From Timema cristinae (Eukaryota > Arthropoda > Insecta > Phasmatodea > Timematidae), in NCBI GenBank assembly GCA_039000515.1, contig JBCFYV010000001.1:9656928-9720927 (forward strand): DNA of 64,000 bases. The letters are read 5' to 3'. Below are positions 57,313 through 64,000 of the stretch, piece by piece. How positions within the stretch are numbered: the stretch's first letter is position 1; each line of letters opens with the position of its first letter. The notes below the pieces were generated by a model, which saw only the letters and a program-made list of their open reading frames with translations, had not been told where the DNA came from and ran no database searches. A program made the position numbers and the translations under genes.

Positions 57313-57435
57313 CTGTTAGTTTTTAATTGGACGTTATGTGGCCTCTTTTAATGTATCTGTATCTGCAGATATTTTAAGTAACATTTGATAATCCTGGTCT
57401 TTAAAATATGTAGCCTTTACATTTAACATATCTGC

Positions 57436-57500
57436 AGTGCAGGGGATGAAACAGACTTAGACGAGACGTTACCAAACTGGGGAAACAAAACACAGAAAGT
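57436..57500 (+). CDS. Doubtful terminal exon
   Basis: After ATATCTGCAG an acidic reading GDETDLDETLPNWGNKTQKV ends in TAA. It could be the last exon of the unknown plus-strand gene at 55952. No homology. Confidence 0.2.
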
Positions 57501-57754
57501 GTAATAAAGGGGAGGGTGGGCTGGATTTTGATGGACTCTGGCTATATCTAGAGCTCTAGCCGAGGAAAGACGTCTCAAGGATACCGGTGATGATATTGCC
57601 GATGTATCAGGGACACCTGGAATATCGGCTAGGGGAGGACAGTAAAGTGAATCTACAAATTTCATTAAAAGAATCTGGAAAAATTACAAAATCGTCATGT
57701 TTTCATACTGCAGCTGTCACTTTTCATAAGATATATTTTTAAATATTATATTAA

Positions 57755-57960
57755 CTGCTTTGGTGGCCACATGGTCTGAGTAATTCTCGTCTTAGAACTT
57801 TCATGCTGATGACTGGAAAATCGAGGTTTGAATCCCTGTTGGGTATACCGATGGTTTTTCTCTAGTGGTTTTCCACTATCCTTCCACACAAATGTGGGTA
57901 AATTACCTTTAAATTGCTTTCTTCCCCATCCCTGTCTCATTAGAATAATATCAGGGCATC
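57755..57960 (+). mobile_element. SINE family A-like copy, plus orientation
   Basis: Head TGGTGGCCACATGGTCTGAG, box B GAGGTTTGAATCCC, body TGGTTTTCCACTATCCTTCC. Confidence 0.75.
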
Positions 57961-59589
57961 TAATCTGGGAAAATCCAGAAAAACTGAATTAGCCAGGAAT
58001 TTAAGTGGTAGGGGAAAAACGGGAATAAGTAAGGAATTTGGTAAATTACAAAAAAAAAAAAAAAATCCTGGAAAATATTGCTTTACTCAAAATATGAAAT
58101 ATCATAATCGTTAAATCAGTAATTGGGCCTACACTGTGATTCAAACTTTTTTTTTAGTTGTGTAATACATTTTATAATTTTATAATTCCTAGTAGACTAT
58201 GTTAATACAAATAAAACAGCATTTATTTAAATTTTAAATCTTATTATTCATAAAAATATTAATAAAATGCACAAGGAGAGAGGAAGATAGTTGTGACATA
58301 CTTTTGAGTCTGGAATTTTAGGAAATGATGAAGGGAAATTAAGGAAAGAGTCCGAAAATTCGTTGGTCAAGTTGAGTAAACTGGACAGGTTGTAAAAAAG
58401 AGTTAAGATATCATCAAAATGTGTGTATTTTGTGTATGTTGCTGTAACCCTGTGATGAGTCTCAATGCGACGGATTACTCTTGTTTGACTGTGGATACCA
58501 GTTAAAGTGAGAGTTGGGAACATTTGCTCAGACATGACGTGTTGCGTCATTCAGACACTCTCAAGCTACATAACCATTGAAGATGCTGAAATAGCAATAC
58601 AAGGATATTTCAACCATTACTAAAGTCAGACAGCTCATAAATACATTAATTTATTCACTTTATTACATAATAATAATTACAATTCCCCACATGAATTGAT
58701 AAAAAATCTTTTATTTTCACTTAAATTTATTTCACATTAAGTAATCCTTGCGTTCATTCTTTCTACATTCATTGATGGCTTCAAATAACTTTTTGTATTT
58801 TTAATAATTCAAATAAAATTTTGTGTACATGATGTATTTTTCTGACAGTTAAAACCTAAATCAAATTTGCAAATTCCAGGGTGACTGAACGTTTTATAAT
58901 AAATATTTAAGATGGGGATTTAGTGAACTCGAGTTAAGGATAGAGATTTTTCAGTTTTTATAGCAAAACATTTTTTGTTAAAAACTCAAAACAAATCAAA
59001 TATTCCTTCAGTATAAACAGAGTTTAATTTTCTTCGCCTAATGACAATATTTCTTGAATATCTATGAAGGCTGTCCTTTAATTTAATAACTTATCTCTTC
59101 ATTTATAAAGTTTCTCAACTACTGCCACTATGCTCATGACAGATATTCAACAACCGTTGATATCACCACGTGAAGAAAATACAAACTGTTTGTATAGAAT
59201 CAATTGTTTATTCTGGCCAAATATAAAGTGTTGATATAAAAGCTACAAAAATACAGAGCTTTTATCACATATCCTCTCTACCCCCCCTCCCCCCCCGACA
59301 CTTGCATCTTAATTTGATAACAAGTGTAATCACCTTTTTCTCACACACAAAGACTTGTTTTTTAAGCATAAATTAGAATCTAAAAAAAGTTTACCTTACC
59401 ACTCTTATTTAAAGTCACATGAATTTTTCCTCAAATTTTTAGAGATAAAGAGACATTTAACATTTTTTGTCTATGTATGTATGAATGGTTGCAATGTTTG
59501 TCCTATGATTTATACGCTTACAACTTATAAGCAGCATAATAGCTATTAATAAAGGGTACGGGAAAGGTGGAAGTTACACACTACACATA
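57961..59589. other. AT-rich stretch with no gene seen
   Basis: Only short frames; C-rich run at 59280-59297. Nothing else supported. Confidence 0.4.
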
Positions 59590-59731
59590 CAGTAGCCCCA
59601 TGGCTCTTTGGTGCTGACTTCTGTTAAACACAGGTTTTTGCAGATCATATGGTTCGGCGTAGGAGTACATAATTTGGTCTGGTAACTTTTCAAAGCTGTC
59701 AGTCAGCACCAAAGAAACCATGGGGCTACTG
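59590..59731. mobile_element. CAGTAGCCCC MITE, internally deleted
   Basis: TA-flanked. Ends CAGTAGCCCCATGG and CCATGGGGCTACTG are perfect inverses. 142 bp versus 209 bp for the copy at 21038. Confidence 0.85.
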
Positions 59732-59824
59732 TATTTATCTTAAACCACATCAAGAGCCTGTGTACATTTGATCAAATTAAAATTTAGCTTATGGAGTGCA
59801 TTGTAATTTTATATTTCAAGCCCT

Positions 59825-59977
59825 GCATCTATGATAATTACTCTAATGGGTAAGGATAAGGAAGGAAGCGTTTTAGGTGTAATCTACCTGCATTTGCGTG
59901 GAGAGAGGAGTGGGAAGCCATTCAGAAAAAATCACCCTCAATAAACCTGACAAGGATTCGACCACCGAAGCGGGTGA
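59825..59977 (-). mobile_element. SINE family A-like copy with deleted head
   Basis: Body intact, but the head is cut from box B directly to CGACCACCGAAGCGGG. Confidence 0.65.
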
Positions 59978-60028
59978 AGTTTTAACATTGGGATTTCCCC
60001 CTTTTTATCCTGCAGCCTTCGTATATAT

Positions 60029-60130
60029 TCTGATTTTAGGTATGAAGGTCTTATTTCATACCAGGATCCTACTGTAGAGTAATATTTTGGTAGGAAAAAA
60101 GGCCTTCCAGCTAACCTTTCTAAAATCAGG
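60029..60130. mobile_element. Hairpin MITE
   Basis: Outer arms CTGATTTTAG are perfect inverses; the inner arm TTGGTAGGAAAAAAGGCCTT is shared with 17764-17876. Confidence 0.6.
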
Positions 60131-60254
60131 ATGTACTCCATACATCAGTCAGACTGCATGGTGGCGAAGATAGTGCCAACATATGTGGATAGAAGGCGTC
60201 TCTGGCCGTTAATCTCGTTTTTCTAGGCCGGAGCTGCTACTGCTCTGTTCAAGT

Positions 60255-60425
60255 AGCTCATTTGTCTTCACGAGGGATAGTTTGACCCTGAAAGTTTCGG
60301 GAATTGAACCTGGGACCTATGGGTCTGTAGCCAAGAACTCTGAACACTAGACAAGAGAGGGAATGAACTTGGGACCTCTGGTTCTGTAGCCAAGAGCTCT
60401 GAACACTAGATCACAGAGTCTGTCA
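60255..60425 (-). repeat. Tandemly duplicated tRNA-like fragment
   Basis: Two units of about 60 bp (…TTGAACCTGGGACC…GTAGCCAAGA…CTCTGAACACTAGA) in a row. Minus-strand reading looks like a tRNA-type A box and T arm. SINE-derived rather than a functional tRNA. Confidence 0.5.
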
Positions 60426-60457
60426 AAATCAGGAAATATGTTTTTAAATCTCAGGAT

Positions 60458-60463
60458 TTTATT
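60458..60463 (-). terminator. CCDC174: CCDC174 candidate polyadenylation signal
   Basis: AATAAA on the minus strand 75 bp after the stop codon. Confidence 0.5.
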
Positions 60464-60535
60464 TTCCCTCCCTAATCATTGATATATTTGTGGATGTTAA
60501 GGGTCCTTGGTAACGTGTGCTAGAATGTACAATGT

Positions 60536-61017
60536 CTAAACGATGTCCAACAGCCCCTTCTCCCGCTTTCTCTCCCTTTCCTCGGCTTGTTGTCGCAGGT
60601 ACTTCAACCCCGCAGAGATGGAGCTCTCCGTCTCCTCCCTCCTCAGGACTCCGCCCCTTGCACCGCGGGACACAGACGAAGGTCCGTAATATTCGAAAGT
60701 TGGTGGGGGTGCGATCTCAGCCCCAACCCTCGGGGGTTTTGCCCCCTTTGTGGACTCCTCTACTTCAGCGGGCTTCTCAGCTTCGAAATCTTCCACCTCG
60801 TTGTGGATAGTTTGAGCGTTTGTGGACGATGTTGCCTGCGCTGTTGGTCGGTTCTGCGGCTTGAGTTTCTTGGAGGTGAAGAACAAAGATGGCGGAGGTC
60901 TGGTTAAATAAGAGAGTGAGGAGCTGCCGGGGTAGTCCTCCAGGTAGGCGGGTGGTGGGGCAAACTCTTCCGGTCGCTCTTTTCGTTTCTTGTCCACCCA
61001 CTCTTCTTGAGACAGCA
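60536..61017 (-). CDS. CCDC174: CCDC174 terminal exon
   Basis: Acceptor TTTTCAG|TG, then LSQEEWVDKKRKERPEEF and onward to TAG (…GLLDIV). GC-rich compared with the surroundings. Confidence 0.85.
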
Positions 61018-63274
61018 CTGAAAATATTATTACAGTTTTACATATGTTAATATGTTTGTAAGACCTTAACCTTGTATAATATCCAACTATCCTAGTCTTA
61101 ATGCCTGTTCTAGTTATACGCCTGTGTACTTATTACTCCACTGTGATTTGGATGAGGAAGGTTGTATTTAGAGAAAATGAAAAACCACCCTCAGTACACC
61201 CGACTGAGATCCAACTACACTCTCCCGCCATCGGCAGTCTAGTCTCTCGCGAGAGCGACACCTTAGACCATGTGGCCACCAAAGTACTTTTGTTTGACAA
61301 CCTCAATGCTAGTATATAGTCTATAGTTCTATAAAATTCATTACTAACATAACCCTCAAATATGTTTTTAAAATACTTTAAATTGTGCCGGGAGGTATGT
61401 GATGTTAAAAATAGAATTGCCATCCCCAACAGCTACAGTACAATTTTTATAGAAGGGGATTTTTTAGAAAATCAAACTTATTTGTTTCTGCTCAATACTG
61501 ATATTGTTATTTAATAAGTATAGATAACATCTATCAAAAGTGATAGCTGCAGATCACATGACTTGATGTATGAATACATGAAAGTAGATCTAATAACTTA
61601 TTTGTCGGATTAATTAAAATTGGACTGTAGAAGCCACCCCAAAATAAATATTTTTATGCGTTATCCAGGTTTGTCTCGTGTTCGGGTTCATTCACTTATT
61701 TGTAAAAACATGACATCTGCGGAGATTTGAGAGTCACCATAGAATGAATTACTTGTTGATTGGTTTTGTGATGTCGACTGTACAACAAGTTGCAGAGCTA
61801 AATATCGGCATCTTGAAATATTTGCTCAAACTGAAACTTGCACACAAAGTAGGATGACCACTGACCTGGGCGTTCAGGCACCCCCTCCTTGCCGATGTCC
61901 CAGGGCCGCACCTTGGCCACTTTCCTGGCTGGTTCCGGAGTTTCTGCCGGCCTGGTCTCTGGTTCAATCACCATTTCTTCAGCTGTCTGCACTTCCTGTT
62001 CTGGCTCTACACACACGAACATGTGTTGCGATGACAAAACGTTGTAAATCGACCAGTTTAATAAACCTGTGTAGAGCTTCAACATTTTTAACATAAATCC
62101 AAATTTAACCAAAATTTGTATTTGATTCAAAAATGTAATCTTAATATTTTATAGATATTAATCAGCTTAAAAATTTCAAATCAAACTGACCCTAAATTCA
62201 GATTCGACAGAATTCAATTCACAATTCCAATTTAAAGTCAAAATGTTGAATGGTTACATTTTTTTCTGTGTATAATCTAACATCAATTTGTGAATAAAAT
62301 ATAATCATTCTAATAAGTATCACAAATACTAAAGTTGTGAACTTTTTTTTTAACACTGTGTGTTTGTTCCGGTACTACAGGTAGTCTCAGAAAGAAAGGA
62401 GCTAATATTTGCAAAGCATTATGGGTATAAAACTAGCAAGGAAGCATCTGGTTTGTTCACTGTATGGCTGTCGACCACATAACTCGAGTGTGTACAAGTA
62501 AACACGAGGCATGTGTCATCCAGAGACCATATAGTGCTTTTTATTACCTTTTTATTTGTTCTAACACACCCATCCCCCATGTAACATGGAGTAGACATGC
62601 AGTCTGGCCCCTACAACCTGTTACATAACTTTTCACACATCAAGAGTATTAATTAACGGGTGAAAACATGATTTTTTTTTCTTTCAAAATTATAATGTAA
62701 GTATAAGATCTGTGTTATGTAACACGGTGATGTACCCCTCCCCCCCTTAACTACGTGGTCCTTTATCATCTAGAATTTGGGGTAAATTCCACCCCTTACA
62801 CCCCTCGGGATCTCCTGATAATAGTGGGCCCACACTAGTTATGTTCTCTTGGTAACGTCTCGTTACGGATTCGGGTTGTACACGTGCACACTATAATAAT
62901 TACGCGAATGGGATGGGAATTATAAGGGTAGAATTTTAGAATAAATGTACCCTAATTTGCGTGGAAAGAAGGTGGGGAAACTACTTAGAAAAAAAATCAC
63001 TCGACTTGGATTCAAATCCTGATATCCTCATCACGGTGAGTCTAGAGAGACTGACCGTCCTCTTGAGGGGGTAGTCCTAGGCGGGCTCTCTGCCTGTCCC
63101 GGGCAGCCCTCAGTCTGGCCGCCAATTGGCGTTGCCTCTGCTCCTTGGCCGAGTGTGTTGCCTCCTGCTGGGCCTTGGTCTCGAGACGTCTCTGGGACAG
63201 TTCCTGTTGTTGCGTGCGGCGCTGCGTCTCGTCGCTAGAGAACCCGTAGTAGCCCACACCATGGCTGCGCGCCT
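60536..63274 (-). CDS. CCDC174: CCDC174 homologue, C-terminal three exons (5' part outside window)
   Basis: CCDC174 is a nuclear coiled-coil protein that in vertebrates associates with the exon-junction factor EIF4A3. Exons 63274-63056, 62006-61866, 61017-60536, phases 2/1, 1/1, 1/end. The first carries HGVGYYGFSSDETQRR, the family's GVGYF-F signature, then a long Arg/Gln/Glu coiled coil (SAKEQRQRQLAARLRAARDR). The second ends KVRPWDIGKEG, like human REWDRGKE. The third has PEEFAPPPAYLEDY, like the human EFAPP-YF segment, then a basic, proline-rich tail with FEYYGPSS and a helix SAGLKYLRQQAEERERKREK. A start codon and N-terminal exons lie at higher coordinates. The identification rests on three short motifs in correct order. 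Confidence 0.85.
61090..61292 (-). mobile_element. SINE family A-like copy in CCDC174 intron
   Basis: Tail TTCTAGTTATACGC, body, head TTGGTGGCCACATGGTC on the minus strand; part of the body is deleted. Confidence 0.75.
61866..62006 (-). CDS. CCDC174: CCDC174 penultimate exon in window
   Basis: Acceptor GTGTGTAG|AG, donor CCCAG|GTCAGT. Acidic linker (EVQTAEEMVIEPETRPAE) then VRPWDIGKEG. Confidence 0.85.
62845..63055 (-). mobile_element. SINE family A-like copy abutting a CCDC174 donor
   Basis: Tail (CGGGTTGTACACG), body (TGTACCCTAATTTGCGTGG), box B GGATTTGAATCC and head end at the splice donor of the exon at 63056. Confidence 0.7.
63056..63274 (-). CDS. CCDC174: CCDC174 exon with GVGYY motif
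   Basis: Acceptor TCCCCTAG|AGG, donor GACG|GTCAGT. The intron begins inside SINE-like sequence. Confidence 0.85.
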
Positions 63275-64000
63275 CTAGGGGACAATAGCACAATTAATAA
63301 TGGCAACTCAAGGAATACACAATTAATATGTGGCAACATCACAGGGGACAATAGCAGCAATTAATATAGTGGCCACATCACGGGGAATATAAAGGCAATT
63401 TTGAATGAAATGGCAAGAATGACCACAAAAGAAAAATTTACACACCTCTTTAGAAACCCACTTTCGTATTATTTTTAACATTTTGGTTTAATCTAGTGCC
63501 GTCAAAGAACATTTGTTTCAAAAACGCTATCAATATTAAATTAAATTATGAGTTTCAAACAAAATCCTTGACTGGAACAAATTAACCACAAGAAAAACTA
63601 CTGCTATTTACAACAGAAAATATAATATGTAACCAAGAAAAGCAAAATACATTAAAAATATTTTAAACCATTATTAAGTAAACAGATATTCCTTTTTCAT
63701 TATAAACATTTATTTTATAACGGCAATATTAAGGCAGCATCTATCATCTCTTAAGAGTTTTTTTTAAATCTCTGATTGGAAATTACTGTTTTTCCTATCT
63801 CATATAAATATAAAATTATGCAATCGTGAACATTTTCAACCTTGAAATTTTGATGAATCTTTGCGTTTAATATGCTCCAAACTAAAAAAAAAAGTGTATT
63901 TTACAATTATGTACGTGCCTGGGTCTTTATCCTAAAATATTTAACTAATGAGTTGTATTCAAACTTTAAGTTGATATTTAATATGGCTATACCTCAGGAT
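63275..64000. other. CCDC174 intron, AT-rich
   Basis: Begins with short repeats of AATTAATA-TGGC-ACATCAC-GGG type (63285-63395). No further exon recognised. Confidence 0.5.

Noticed and set aside
60517..60907. Plus-strand frames of 97 and 106 codons
   Set aside because: Antisense of the CCDC174 terminal exon.

Overview
This is an AT-rich eukaryotic nuclear window, most likely from an insect or another arthropod. Short exons sit between introns full of transposons. One promoter has an arthropod-type TATA box plus TCAGT initiator. tRNA-derived SINEs, hAT-like, pogo/Tigger-like and foldback DNA elements and decayed LINEs are everywhere. I cannot name the species.

Five protein-coding genes can be read. 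(1) DFFA/ICAD, minus strand, 26755 to 18391: five exons giving a CIDE-N domain, a conserved DETD caspase-type motif and the region after it. Exon 3 carries an apparent 1-nt frameshift. (2) MOCS1, plus strand, 31384 to 41714: a radical-SAM MoaA-like part (MOCS1A) in seven exons and a MoaC-like part (MOCS1B) in one terminal exon. The junction has two possible splice donors 15 nt apart, both in the same phase. The longer form includes a TGA stop in the leaky TGA-CTAG context, with an open frame onward into MOCS1B. (3) A CHMP1-like ESCRT-III gene, minus strand, 43594 to 43031: intronless and diverged, probably a retrocopy. (4) An alpha-crystallin small heat-shock protein, minus strand, three coding exons 51811 to 49311. 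A probable non-coding first exon lies 1.7 kb upstream, under a phased heat-shock element array and a TATA box. (5) The C-terminal half of a CCDC174 homologue, minus strand, 63274 to 60536; its 5' part lies beyond the window.

Layout: 1-18 kb holds no gene I can support, only repeats. 18.4-26.8 kb is DFFA. About 0.8 kb separates it from a possible head-to-head 5' exon of MOCS1 at 27541. 31.4-41.7 kb is MOCS1. 42-49 kb holds the CHMP1-like gene and a dead RNase H retroelement fragment. 49.3-53.7 kb is the sHSP gene. 54.6-57 kb is a dense nest of transposons next to an unidentified possible exon. 60.5-64 kb is CCDC174.

The genes do not form a pathway: molybdenum cofactor synthesis, apoptotic nuclease control, membrane scission, protein folding and an RNA-biology-linked coiled-coil protein are simply neighbours. 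The most informative non-gene signal is a pair of tRNA-headed SINE families that share one 3' tail with a small stem-loop, several copies having 10-13 bp target-site duplications. One older copy appears to supply a splice donor of CCDC174.
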